Virus record (IMG/VR): IMGVR_UViG_3300022928_001147 | Location: 17,495-81,494 of that record | Length of the DNA stretch: 64,000 nucleotides | Reading direction: 5' to 3' (one strand) | Source: a virus | Translations under genes and position numbers: made by a program | Notes under the pieces: model-generated | The model's input: the letters and a program-made list of their open reading frames with translations, nothing else | Told to the model about the DNA's origin: nothing | Databases searched by the model: none | Shown: one piece after another, positions 24,075 to 32,463 of the stretch | Layout of the letters: each line of letters starts with the position of its first letter | How positions within the stretch are numbered: the stretch's first letter is position 1

Positions 24075-25275
24075 AGTTAACAGTTGGGACGAGTTTCAAC
24101 CTTTACAAGAATTATTAGTAGGTAGCGTATACGACAGTTCATTCTTTGACGAGGTTAAAAATGTTAGAGCACGAGATGCTCTTAAAAAAATTATCGACGA
24201 CACGCAAGAAGATATTGATAACTTTATCGAAACTATGCACAGTCATAACATAAAAACTTATCAAGCAAGTCCTAAAGAATTGGGATATAAAGATAGTATT
24301 ATGGACTATGTTAACGAAGATGGAGAATTAGGGTACAAAAGAAACGTCGGTGATAGCAGTGAAGAAAAAGATGGATTTTGGAAAACTGGTGTGACACCTA
24401 GTTTAATTCCAAATCCTCCATTGCAGCCACGCGATGATGCAATCGTAATGGGCAATAAGTTAGTAGTAACAGATCCGTATACCTTTGCTACTAAAAAACT
24501 TATACCTAAATATATTGAGTGGTTTGGTGAAGAAAGTTTAGACTTGTCAATTGCAAATCAACAATATTCGTTTAAGCGCAGTGATAAAAATATGCGCAAT
24601 CTATTGTTAAGAAATAATATAGAGCCTACAGCAGAAAATATTTTAAAATACCAAAGCGAGCAAGACTGCCAATTAGGGTCCTTTTGCAGTCCAAACTTAA
24701 CAAGAATAGGCAAAACTTGTTTAGTTGATACTTGGCAGGTACCAGGAGTCATTGACGAATTTTTATCAATCGAACATCCAGAATTTAATTATAAACCTAT
24801 TTCAATTGGTGGCCATAATGATGCAGTGTTCAGTGTTATTAAACCTGGATTAGTTGTAGCAACACAGTATCTCGAACCGTACAAAGACATTTTTAAAGGC
24901 TGGGATATTATTTGGTTTGACGATCCGAGATGGGACCATGTTAAAAATTGGCTAAGACTTAAACACAAGAATCAAGGAAAATGGTGGGTGCCAGGAGAGG
25001 AAAGCAACGACGAGTTTACGCACTTCGTCGAAAGTTTCTTGCCTAATTGGACAGGCATGGTCGAAGAAACAATTTTCGATGTTAACTGTCTTGTAGTAGA
25101 CGATAAGCATGTTGTAGTAAACAGCGACAACCCTTACTTGTTAGAAAATTTACGCAAGCACAATATGGAACCTATTGTTTGTCCATTACGTCATAGATTT
25201 TTCTGGGACGGTGGATGGCACTGCTTAACCCTTGACATTAAACGTAAAGGTGGGCAAACTGACTATGGAGTCTGA
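24067..25275 (+). CDS. Amidinotransferase-like (glycine amidinotransferase family) enzyme
   Basis: 402 residues with the catalytic layout of the amidinotransferase / guanidino-modifying superfamily: LQPRDDAIVMGN near residue 120, the H-x-D pair in IGGHNDAVFS (H250, D252), and the nucleophilic Cys in WDGGWHCLTLDI (C386). Known relatives transfer an amidino group from arginine to glycine, lysine or an aminocyclitol. All active-site residues appear intact, so activity is likely; the acceptor is unknown. The gene sits in a plus-strand insert between minus-strand radical SAM genes, overlapping the small gene before it and the unknown gene after it. Confidence 0.78.
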   Translation: MSKVNSWDEFQPLQELLVGSVYDSSFFDEVKNVRARDALKKIIDDTQEDIDNFIETMHSHNIKTYQASPKELGYKDSIMDYVNEDGELGYKRNVGDSSEEKDGFWKTGVTPSLIPNPPLQPRDDAIVMGNKLVVTDPYTFATKKLIPKYIEWFGEESLDLSIANQQYSFKRSDKNMRNLLLRNNIEPTAENILKYQSEQDCQLGSFCSPNLTRIGKTCLVDTWQVPGVIDEFLSIEHPEFNYKPISIGGHNDAVFSVIKPGLVVATQYLEPYKDIFKGWDIIWFDDPRWDHVKNWLRLKHKNQGKWWVPGEESNDEFTHFVESFLPNWTGMVEETIFDVNCLVVDDKHVVVNSDNPYLLENLRKHNMEPIVCPLRHRFFWDGGWHCLTLDIKRKGGQTDYGV

Positions 25276-25750
25276 TATTTCATCATGGATTATAGATCGA
25301 CTGTCTGTTTCTCTTCCTACTTTTAATAACATGCCTGCTTGCCCATTTGCAAAGCAGGCATTATTAAGAAATCGAGTTAAAATTATTCAGCTTGATAATA
25401 AACATGATTTTGAAGCGCAGTTAGATAAATTAACAACTATGTGGCCTGAAGATATCGAAGTAGTAGTATTAGGCACGGCTCCAAATAACATTTCTTCAGA
25501 AGAATTAACAGAACTCACTGAAACAGCAAATTCTACATTTCTTAAACAAAGAGGGTATCTTGCATTAGAAGATCATCCTCAAGAATTAGAATATGTTGAA
25601 GACTTTTGTGTAAATGAAGGAAACTGGGCTCTTATATTATTGCAAGCAAGCTCTAAGATAACCGAAGCTCGAGAAGTGTTATCGAGTCGCGGATATTACA
25701 AGAATTGGGACGACGACTATTACAAGCAAGTTGTTTTAGAGAGGGCCTAA
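25265..25750 (+). CDS. Protein of unknown function following the amidinotransferase
   Basis: 161 residues from the ATG at 25265, which overlaps the amidinotransferase stop; the frame is open 11 codons further upstream, but that start would lie deep inside the other gene. An N-terminal MPACPFAKQALL segment has a single cysteine, followed by an alternating strand/helix pattern (VKIIQLD, IEVVVLGTAPN, LALEDHPQELEYVEDF, WALILLQASSKI). I do not recognise the family. The fixed position after the amidinotransferase suggests a partner in the same step. It runs tail-to-tail into the ATE-like gene with a 15-nt overlap. Confidence 0.6.
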   Translation: MESDISSWIIDRLSVSLPTFNNMPACPFAKQALLRNRVKIIQLDNKHDFEAQLDKLTTMWPEDIEVVVLGTAPNNISSEELTELTETANSTFLKQRGYLALEDHPQELEYVEDFCVNEGNWALILLQASSKITEAREVLSSRGYYKNWDDDYYKQVVLERA

Positions 25751-26161
25751 TTCTTCATACCCTTGTATCATTGTCTTATAGTGTGCAACCTCTCCTAAGT
25801 ACAAGTATTCAACTCCCTTACTCTTGTAATATGCACATTCATGTTCTATACTTTTAATACCTAAATATAAATTCGGATTATGATAGGTCCAAGCAAATTG
25901 ATAGTCTTCTACATGTTTATCATTGTATATTCCAATCATGTTAAATGCTACTAATTCATTATTATCGTAATAGGCAATAATATCATTATTAAAATATTCT
26001 TTGTCGAAAATAGGCATAACACTCTCAAAGTTTTTATATTGACAGTATTTTTTATAGATGTTATTAAGCTGAACAACATCAATTTCATCTTTGCTTAAAA
26101 GTTTTGCGTTAGGCAAAAGGCTATAAGATGTTTCTTTTAAATTTATTCTACAGTATTTCAT
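25736..26161 (-). CDS. ATE1/Bpt-like GNAT-fold acyltransferase
   Basis: 141 residues. The second half, AWTYHNPNLYLGIKSIEHE followed by AYYKSKGVEYLYLGEV and YKTMIQGYEELGPL, has the shape of the C-terminal GNAT domain of arginyl/leucyl-tRNA protein transferases (LG..SI...I..AK..G..Y.YLGY....Y K..F.P.E). The N-terminal cysteine-rich domain of ATE1/Bpt is absent. Such domains transfer an amino acid from aminoacyl-tRNA, or an acyl group, to an amine. It is coupled by ATGA to the upstream radical SAM gene, so the pair may act in sequence. Confidence 0.6.
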   Translation of the reverse strand: MKYCRINLKETSYSLLPNAKLLSKDEIDVVQLNNIYKKYCQYKNFESVMPIFDKEYFNNDIIAYYDNNELVAFNMIGIYNDKHVEDYQFAWTYHNPNLYLGIKSIEHECAYYKSKGVEYLYLGEVAHYKTMIQGYEELGPL

Positions 26162-27057
26162 TTATTTGTTTTGTAAATTTGAACATCTGTTCCACAAACA
26201 CAAGATGTTTTAGTGCAAATTTCAGGCGCAGTAGGTAATTTATAAGTCGAGTATATATTTCCATATGGTTTTACAATTTTACAAGTTGCTCCGTAAATGT
26301 TTCCATTTGGTTCAATATTTAAATTGTCTAATCCCATATTACATTTCCATCCAAAATAATTATTTGAACTGTTTATTAAATGTTCGCTTGTTGTTGTTTT
26401 TTCTCCATCGACAAGGAAATCGTATCTAATAATAGATCTAATTTTAGATCGCGAAAACTTGATTTTAGCAAACTCTAACATTTCCGTAGTATAAGTAGGC
26501 AATATGCCAGTTCCATTGTGCCAGTCAGCTATCAGTTTTATTCTAACATTTATAAGCAATTTAGATTCTAATAATCTATTATAAAACTTTTTAATTTTTT
26601 CAAATTGACTCGGTGGCATCATTAGTACACATGAAATTCTGTACCGTGTATGGAGTTCTTCAAATACTTCTATAAAATGATCTTCGCTTGCAGTTTCTGT
26701 ATGAAAACTAAATCCTAATTCGTCAATAGGAGCATTAAATTTTTTCCAATAGTTTAAAGTACGACTACCGTTAGTAGTAAAAATAATTGCAGTAGGTTGC
26801 TTACTTGAGTTTACAAGATCATCACAAAACTCATGCAGTTTAGGCCATAGTGTAGGTTCGCCGCCCATAATATCAAATATTAACGGACGATATTTTCTAA
26901 ATTCATTAGACAAGTTTAAAAGAGAAGTATAATCTTCTGTCCATCTATACTTTCCGTTGTAATGGTACTCTGTGCAATAACTACAAGAATAATTACAAAC
27001 TGTAGTGCAAGTGTAAGTAATACGCTTCCATTGAGGAATTATCTTAAGTTCATTCAT
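26158..27057 (-). CDS. Radical SAM protein with C-terminal SPASM-like cysteines (CSYC type)
   Basis: 299 residues. CNYSCSYC (C21, C25, C28) in TTVCNYSCSYCTEYHYNG, IMGGEPTLWPK, FTTNGSRT and FSFHTETASEDH. The tail has GWKCNMGLDN, GATCKIVKPYGN, EICTKTSCVCGTD. It is close in layout to the genes at 3504-4628 and 10564-11607, and is the shortest of the three. Eight-nucleotide overlap with the small gene upstream and ATGA with the acyltransferase downstream. Confidence 0.85.
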   Translation of the reverse strand: MNELKIIPQWKRITYTCTTVCNYSCSYCTEYHYNGKYRWTEDYTSLLNLSNEFRKYRPLIFDIMGGEPTLWPKLHEFCDDLVNSSKQPTAIIFTTNGSRTLNYWKKFNAPIDELGFSFHTETASEDHFIEVFEELHTRYRISCVLMMPPSQFEKIKKFYNRLLESKLLINVRIKLIADWHNGTGILPTYTTEMLEFAKIKFSRSKIRSIIRYDFLVDGEKTTTSEHLINSSNNYFGWKCNMGLDNLNIEPNGNIYGATCKIVKPYGNIYSTYKLPTAPEICTKTSCVCGTDVQIYKTNK

Positions 27058-27274
27058 CGAGTATTAACTTTATGTCTTTTCCTGGTCCAGTTTTGCTAGG
27101 CAAGTCACCGTATTGATCTACATACCAGCTAATAACAGCTTTGTACCAGTTTTGACTATTATGGTGTGCTTGTTTATTAAACTGCCAAATATTATTGTTT
27201 GTAGCTTGCATTGTACTTAGCGCTCTTGCACTTTCCTTTTGCAATTCTCGAAGTGTTAAATTACTTGTATCCAA
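27050..27274 (-). CDS. Small protein of unknown function (TTG start)
   Basis: 74 residues, mostly helical, with WQFNKQAHHNSQNWYKAVISWYV in the centre and an acidic end DIKLILDE. The only usable start is TTG at 27274, overlapping the preceding large gene by 14 nt; AGAGG lies 11 nt upstream. It has no cysteines or membrane segments and I do not recognise it. Its place between a glycosyltransferase fusion and a radical SAM gene, with overlaps on both sides, supports a real gene, possibly a carrier or adaptor, but that is a guess. Confidence 0.5.
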   Translation of the reverse strand: MDTSNLTLRELQKESARALSTMQATNNNIWQFNKQAHHNSQNWYKAVISWYVDQYGDLPSKTGPGKDIKLILDE

Positions 27275-29870
27275 TTAACATAAACCTCTTATATTTTTCA
27301 AGTTGTAATTCTCCAGAATATAACAAGTTAGTCATAGGTGCTATACTGTTAAATTCTTCAATGTCTTTAACACAGTTTACGTGTTCTTCTATTTCATAAT
27401 AATTATTACTTTGTAGTATAACTAGCTTACCAGACGGTATCATATTATACCATTCTACAAATTTTTCAATATGTTCGCAGCTTGTGTTGATAATAGTATC
27501 TGGGCTATCTTTTAATTCTTCAATACTACCATTACTTTTAACTGTATTATAGATATGTCTGCTGTAATCGATATCCATAATATCTTTAGTCTGTGCTTTA
27601 AATTTCCAGTTATCTAATACTAGCAGTTTATTAAATGTTTCTGCAATAGTCCAGACAGTAGGATCAATGTCAAAACTGCGAACAGAGTTGAATTTAATAT
27701 TGTTTTCTACAAACATTGGGATAATTGTTGCATACCAACCGGCGCAAAGATATATAAGACCTAAGTCTAAATCTAAGTCATTTAATGTATCAGTTAACCA
27801 TTTTTTACTTAACAGTTGACCTCTACTTAAACAGTCTTTATCAAAGTTAGGAACTGTTTCGTACAACGTTTTTAATGGTTTTACAAATAAACTGTTAGTA
27901 TGGTTATCTAAAACTTTCCACAATGAATTTATATCATTGTTAAGAAGTTTAAACTCAGACGACACTTCCGGTAATAATCTTGCAAGACTATATAAATTTT
28001 TCTCAAGTACTGCTTTACGTAAGTCGTCATCTGCATTTACTAATCTAAAAATGCTATGTAAATTTTCCTCAAGTACTGCTTTTCTAAGTTCTTCATTATT
28101 TGCTAATTTAAAAATACTAGACAAATCTTTATCATTATACATACGGCGTACATTTGAAATGTCACCTTCGTATAATAATTCAAATCTATCTAATAAGTCT
28201 ATTATGTCGTTGTTAGCAGTAGTTGATTCTATGGGAGTTATGTTAGTTTCGTTATCAAGTAGCTGCGATGATTGTTTAAATTGCTCTTCTAGCCATTCAA
28301 AGTCATTTATTTTTTTAAGAGCTTCAATGTCACCTTGACTTTCTCTTCCGTAAGCAGTTCCTGCTGTTGCTCCCTTAATAGCCCATTCTCCGTAAGGACG
28401 CTCTTTTCCAACTGTTTGCCACACATGTAATCTTTTTTCTGTTTCTTCATTCTTTTGTCTGTCAATTACTTTACTGCTTAATTTAGCACATTCTCTAAAT
28501 GCACTACGCCAAGTACTAAACTCGTCTGTATTAAATGCTGTGATGTTGCTTACAACTTTAATAGGTTTAAAATGACGACTAATACTTGTAGTCATATCAG
28601 GCTTACTTATATCCATGTTAATAGTTAGTGTCCTTGGAAGAAGTTTAATTCCGCCGTAGCCGTATTCTAAATCATTAATCGGATTTTTACTACGCCAAAC
28701 TTTCACATATTCTTTTTCATCTACAGGACTTACGTAATCAAAATTAAAGTCGTCTGTTATTTGTGCATCACCGTCTACAATCCAGATCATTTCTGTAGTA
28801 CATATCTTTGCAGCTTCAATATGTGCCTGATGAATTCCCTTTACTCCGTCGACACGTTTTGCTCGAGGAAATTTTTCTTTTAAGGCATTATAATTTTCCT
28901 CTGCGTTGGACTCGTTATATGTTATCATTACAATATCATATTCTTTTGTAGCTTCAATTTCGGACTTTAAAAAGTCTTGAACGACCCTGACTGGAGGAAT
29001 ATACATACTCTTAAAGAATTTACTATGACTAGGAAGATACGGATCAATTGGAATATCTATACCTAATTCGTTATTAAGCAATGTGCCTAAACGAGAAATT
29101 TCTTGCGGAAGCATTTCTTCAGTAATTTTAGAATACTTATCTTCCCACATCTTATTAAGATATTCAAAGTCACGTACATTGACAAAGTCCCAATCAGTAC
29201 AGTTAGTTAAATAACAACCTTCACGAGCACCATAAATTGCCCATAGACCGTTCTCAACATCTGTTCCAATTGTTTGCCAAATTTTAAGTCGTTCAAAATT
29301 TTTCTTATGCACACGTTTCGTAAATTCTTGTCCTGAAAGTTTTTCGCCCTCGTAAAGACTCATCTTTACACCTTCGCGAAATCCTGCTCTCCAAGCCTGC
29401 CACGGTGTTGCATTATTATACACAGAACTATATGTTTTGTTAACTTGTAAATATTGTAAATCCCAACAAAAGTCAACTTGTGATTGAGGGTTTGATGATT
29501 CTGCATTTTCATGTGTTTTCATGTTTAAAACAATGTGCTTCGGCCAACATTTAATTCCGCCGTTGCCGTATGTTAATCCATTTACAACATTATATCCGCT
29601 CCAGCTAATTACACAATTTTCTACATCAACATCGTCTCTAAAATGCAACTCTTCATTAATAAAGTTTTGGTGTACAATATTGTCACCGTCTATAGTAATA
29701 AATCGATCAGTTTCACTTAGATTTGCACAAGCCTTATGTGCAGCGTCACTACCTTCTACACCATGTACACGTTTTGCCCAGGGCACTTTAGTAAGCAAGT
29801 CAGCATAATTTTTTTCAGCGTTTGGTTCATCGTAACTCAAATATATAATATCGTAATCAATAATTTTCAT
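27261..29870 (-). CDS. Two-domain glycosyltransferase-like protein fused to a methyltransferase-like domain
   Basis: 869 residues. Two tandem copies of one domain lie at about 1-290 and 305-545: each starts with YDI.....E.NAE.NY..L....P.AKRV.GV, has a DGD motif (FITIDGDN, WIVDGDAQ), a GY.....YG.GGIK segment and a WQT.G....G.WAI.GA end. DGD suits a metal and nucleotide-sugar site, so they are probably GT-A-type glycosyltransferases. A helical linker with ELRKAVLEENL-type repeats follows (about 570-660). The C-terminus (about 690-869) resembles a Rossmann methyltransferase: LGLIYLCAGWYA, FDIDP, then INTSCEHIEKF and KLVILQSNNY. GGAG lies 6 nt before the ATG. Confidence 0.7.
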   Translation of the reverse strand: MKIIDYDIIYLSYDEPNAEKNYADLLTKVPWAKRVHGVEGSDAAHKACANLSETDRFITIDGDNIVHQNFINEELHFRDDVDVENCVISWSGYNVVNGLTYGNGGIKCWPKHIVLNMKTHENAESSNPQSQVDFCWDLQYLQVNKTYSSVYNNATPWQAWRAGFREGVKMSLYEGEKLSGQEFTKRVHKKNFERLKIWQTIGTDVENGLWAIYGAREGCYLTNCTDWDFVNVRDFEYLNKMWEDKYSKITEEMLPQEISRLGTLLNNELGIDIPIDPYLPSHSKFFKSMYIPPVRVVQDFLKSEIEATKEYDIVMITYNESNAEENYNALKEKFPRAKRVDGVKGIHQAHIEAAKICTTEMIWIVDGDAQITDDFNFDYVSPVDEKEYVKVWRSKNPINDLEYGYGGIKLLPRTLTINMDISKPDMTTSISRHFKPIKVVSNITAFNTDEFSTWRSAFRECAKLSSKVIDRQKNEETEKRLHVWQTVGKERPYGEWAIKGATAGTAYGRESQGDIEALKKINDFEWLEEQFKQSSQLLDNETNITPIESTTANNDIIDLLDRFELLYEGDISNVRRMYNDKDLSSIFKLANNEELRKAVLEENLHSIFRLVNADDDLRKAVLEKNLYSLARLLPEVSSEFKLLNNDINSLWKVLDNHTNSLFVKPLKTLYETVPNFDKDCLSRGQLLSKKWLTDTLNDLDLDLGLIYLCAGWYATIIPMFVENNIKFNSVRSFDIDPTVWTIAETFNKLLVLDNWKFKAQTKDIMDIDYSRHIYNTVKSNGSIEELKDSPDTIINTSCEHIEKFVEWYNMIPSGKLVILQSNNYYEIEEHVNCVKDIEEFNSIAPMTNLLYSGELQLEKYKRFMLIGYK

Positions 29871-29873
29871 GCA

Positions 29874-30428
29874 TTACTCCTGTACATTATGTATGTGTTT
29901 AACATGATGAGAGTTACATAAAAGGCTTACAGACATTTTACTGACTTCTTTATTATAACTTTTTAATTTAAGTTCGTTGTGTAATACAACTAATTTTAAA
30001 TCAACACTTAACGTATCTAGCAATATAAATCTATTAGTAGGATCAACTACGTAATAAGTTTTTATAGTGTTATTGCTTTGTGCAAATAAAGAACACAACT
30101 CAGAGTCCATAGTATTAGTAATTGTCCAGCTACCATTAGATAAATCTTGATTTATAATTATTGCGTTTTCAGCAGTAGATTGTTTAGCAATAATTCCTTT
30201 AGGTTGAGTTATGTCTAAAGATAAATCTAAATCTCTTGGAACAATTTGTTTTTTACCTTTTATTTTTATATTATCAATTACAATGTAATCAAAAAATTGT
30301 TTTGTTAAGTTAGAAAATTCTTCATAAGTTTTTAAATCAACTTCAAAATAATTGGGGCCGAACGAATTATCAATTATATTAGTAACCGAAAGGACGCTTC
30401 CACTATCATCGTAATACATGTAAAACAT
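29874..30428 (-). CDS. Protein of unknown function in the glycosyltransferase segment
   Basis: 184 residues beginning MFYMYYDDSGSVLSVTN. The sequence alternates strands (YIVIDNIKIKGK, SWTITNTM, KLVVLHNELKLKS) with no recognisable enzyme motif. Marine T4-like phages often carry similar beta-rich hypothetical proteins near fibre genes, but I cannot name this one. The start forms TAATG with the glycosyltransferase upstream and GGAG lies 10 nt before it, so the longer frame beginning seven codons earlier is less likely. Confidence 0.6.
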   Translation of the reverse strand: MFYMYYDDSGSVLSVTNIIDNSFGPNYFEVDLKTYEEFSNLTKQFFDYIVIDNIKIKGKKQIVPRDLDLSLDITQPKGIIAKQSTAENAIIINQDLSNGSWTITNTMDSELCSLFAQSNNTIKTYYVVDPTNRFILLDTLSVDLKLVVLHNELKLKSYNKEVSKMSVSLLCNSHHVKHIHNVQE

Positions 30429-31222
30429 TAAACACGCTCCTCTAACCATTTTAACATTTCTAAAGTTAAAAACTCATCTTCTACATAATGTAATACACCT
30501 GATTGTTTAAAACCGTTAATGTAAATATTATCTCCAAAATCAACTGATAGATCATTAGTCCATTTCGAAGGCACTGGTTCTATATTTTGTACATGCGGCT
30601 TCATGTGTGTAAATATTAAATTACTAGTATAATCAATATCTAAAATCTTTAATGCAATAGCTGCACTAACATCAACACTATTCCACGCTTGCATGCTTAA
30701 AGGAGTATACGTTTTATAAAATACTTCCCAATTATTCATTATTACTTCTAGTAAATTAAAAAATGCTGTTGTATTGCTAGACTTTTTAAATTGATACATG
30801 CCAGTATATATGTTTGGTAAATTATTATCGTCAAAAGTCTTTCGATAGTATCTACTTGTTACTGTAGTATTTCGGTATGTATTAACTGTTGTTGTAAATG
30901 CAAGTTCATTTGTAGAAAAATTAATAGGATCTAATACTAACATATCTGCATCAAATACTGTAGTATTACTATACGGAGTTAATTGAGATAACTTCCACCT
31001 GTTATCAATTTTCCAATTTTTATTTTCCGCTAAATCAACACCAGGTATAGATATAACTTGATCAAACACATTTTTATATTTTGACGATATTTTATCGTTG
31101 GTTATAATACTAATGTTTGTGTTAGGAGAATGTGAAAGAACACTAAGTGCTAATGCATACGCCTGTTCTACATAATTTGTAGTATCATTGTTTTGTGCAA
31201 GTACGCATATTCCATTACTCAT
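30428..31222 (-). CDS. Glycosyltransferase-like protein with DxD motif
   Basis: 264 residues. It starts NGICVLAQNND followed by YVEQAYALALSVL, the Rossmann-like nucleotide-sugar fold of GT8-type enzymes, with VFDADMLVLDP as the DxD metal site. The ATG at 31222 is chosen because GGAG lies 7 nt upstream. It has the same architecture as the next gene (31215-32063), so the two are diverged paralogs. It probably transfers a sugar in the cytoplasm; placement next to fibre genes suggests that fibre or appendage proteins are glycosylated. Confidence 0.65.
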   Translation of the reverse strand: MSNGICVLAQNNDTTNYVEQAYALALSVLSHSPNTNISIITNDKISSKYKNVFDQVISIPGVDLAENKNWKIDNRWKLSQLTPYSNTTVFDADMLVLDPINFSTNELAFTTTVNTYRNTTVTSRYYRKTFDDNNLPNIYTGMYQFKKSSNTTAFFNLLEVIMNNWEVFYKTYTPLSMQAWNSVDVSAAIALKILDIDYTSNLIFTHMKPHVQNIEPVPSKWTNDLSVDFGDNIYINGFKQSGVLHYVEDEFLTLEMLKWLEERV

Positions 31223-32063
31223 GTGTAAACTCCTTATCAATAAAAGAGTTTAAACTAAATTTATTCATTACATGCACTGTTGCATCAGTAAGTTTTACTG
31301 GAATGTAATCATACGACTTATGTGCTAAGAGTTTAATAACATTATTATCGACGTTTACTAATACATCTTGATCAGTTGAAACCCACATATCACTAGGTAA
31401 TTGTTTAGGCCACTCAGTGCTATTTTCAAATCCTCGCATCATATGTACTGCAATACTAAATGCAAAATCATTTCTAAATTTAGTCTCAGTTATATCATAC
31501 ACTGTTCTATAATAATTATAGTTATCTTTAATATGACTCACTAAATCAAATACTGTTTTTGCTGCGTTACTTTTTGTAAAATATAATATAGTAGCCCAGT
31601 ACATAGAAATAGATCTATTACTCACTCTATCAAAACTAGGTTCAACTCCTTGATTAATTAGATTATAATGATTAGCAATCATAAAATCTTCAGCAGTATC
31701 AAAGCATGATAATAGTTTGTTATTTGAGATTAATAAATCCGTGTCGATTACAATTGTTTTATCAAAAGCACTTAACGCATATGCACTATTGCGCGAAGAA
31801 TTTTTCCATTCTAACCGTTTACTAGAATATAGTCCATCGTTAAATGTTTTGGTTGCATTATTAGAAGGAGCAGGAACATACGTTACAATATCAATATAAT
31901 TTTTATAAAAAGGATATGCAGATTCAATGTAATCAACTGCATCTGTAATTAATTGTACTGGAAGGTTTAAATATTGTTTTACACGCTTTGCACAATATAT
32001 TGCTTGTTTTACATAATCAATATTTTTATTATTAAACGCAAAGAGTACTACGCCGTTGGTCAT
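31215..32063 (-). CDS. Glycosyltransferase-like protein with DxD motif
   Basis: 282 residues. GVVLFAFNNKNIDYVKQA at the start, a TKTFNDGLYSSKRLEW segment, and TIVIDTDLLISN as the DxD metal site. Similar in layout to the gene at 30428-31222 (NGhhhhA.NN...DYV.QA; h.D.DhLh). ATGA overlap with the small upstream gene. A GT8-like activity is inferred from the fold pattern; donor and acceptor are unknown. Confidence 0.65.
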   Translation of the reverse strand: MTNGVVLFAFNNKNIDYVKQAIYCAKRVKQYLNLPVQLITDAVDYIESAYPFYKNYIDIVTYVPAPSNNATKTFNDGLYSSKRLEWKNSSRNSAYALSAFDKTIVIDTDLLISNNKLLSCFDTAEDFMIANHYNLINQGVEPSFDRVSNRSISMYWATILYFTKSNAAKTVFDLVSHIKDNYNYYRTVYDITETKFRNDFAFSIAVHMMRGFENSTEWPKQLPSDMWVSTDQDVLVNVDNNVIKLLAHKSYDYIPVKLTDATVHVMNKFSLNSFIDKEFTHE

Positions 32064-32407
32064 AAGTCAACTAATCCTTGAACAGACTTATTCTTTCTAA
32101 TTGTTTCATAATCAGTGGCGTACTTGTGCGATGCAGATGTGTATACACTTAGTAATTCTTTTACAAATTCATCAATGTTGCTTATAACAAAAGGAATGTC
32201 ATTATCGTCTAATACTACTAGACCTTCATCTTGTATCTCTGATAACAAATGACAAAAGTTAATTAATTCTCGAGTTACTGTAAACTTATGTCCATGAGTA
32301 TAATGTACAAGATTCTCCTTATACTGTGCAAGAAAAATACGTTTTTGATTGTTTTGTGTTTCTAAAAAGTTAGAAAACTCTAATGCTTTAGCTAATCGTT
32401 GGTCCAT
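32060..32407 (-). CDS. Small conserved-looking phage protein of unknown function
   Basis: 115 residues, mostly helical, starting MDQRLAKALEFSNFLETQNNQ, with YKENLVHYTHGHKFTVTRELINF and a central LVVLDDNDIPFVI strand pair. No enzymatic motif is visible. It is the first gene after the consensus sigma70 promoter at 32429-32457, has GGAG 5 nt before the ATG, and opens the accessory operon. It could be a regulator or a fibre-assembly helper; nothing in the sequence decides. Confidence 0.6.
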   Translation of the reverse strand: MDQRLAKALEFSNFLETQNNQKRIFLAQYKENLVHYTHGHKFTVTRELINFCHLLSEIQDEGLVVLDDNDIPFVISNIDEFVKELLSVYTSASHKYATDYETIRKNKSVQGLVDL

Positions 32408-32428
32408 GGAGACTCCTCATATAGTAGT

Positions 32429-32457
32429 ATTATATACTATATTTTAGAGTCTGTCAA
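32429..32457 (-). promoter_or_regulatory. Consensus sigma70 promoter for the accessory operon
   Basis: Minus-strand TTGACA (32452-32457), a 17-nt spacer and TATAAT (32429-32434), both boxes exact. It lies between the last fibre gene (stop at 32464) and the gene at 32060-32407, with no terminator visible in between. Confidence 0.88.
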
Positions 32458-32463
32458 GTAAAA

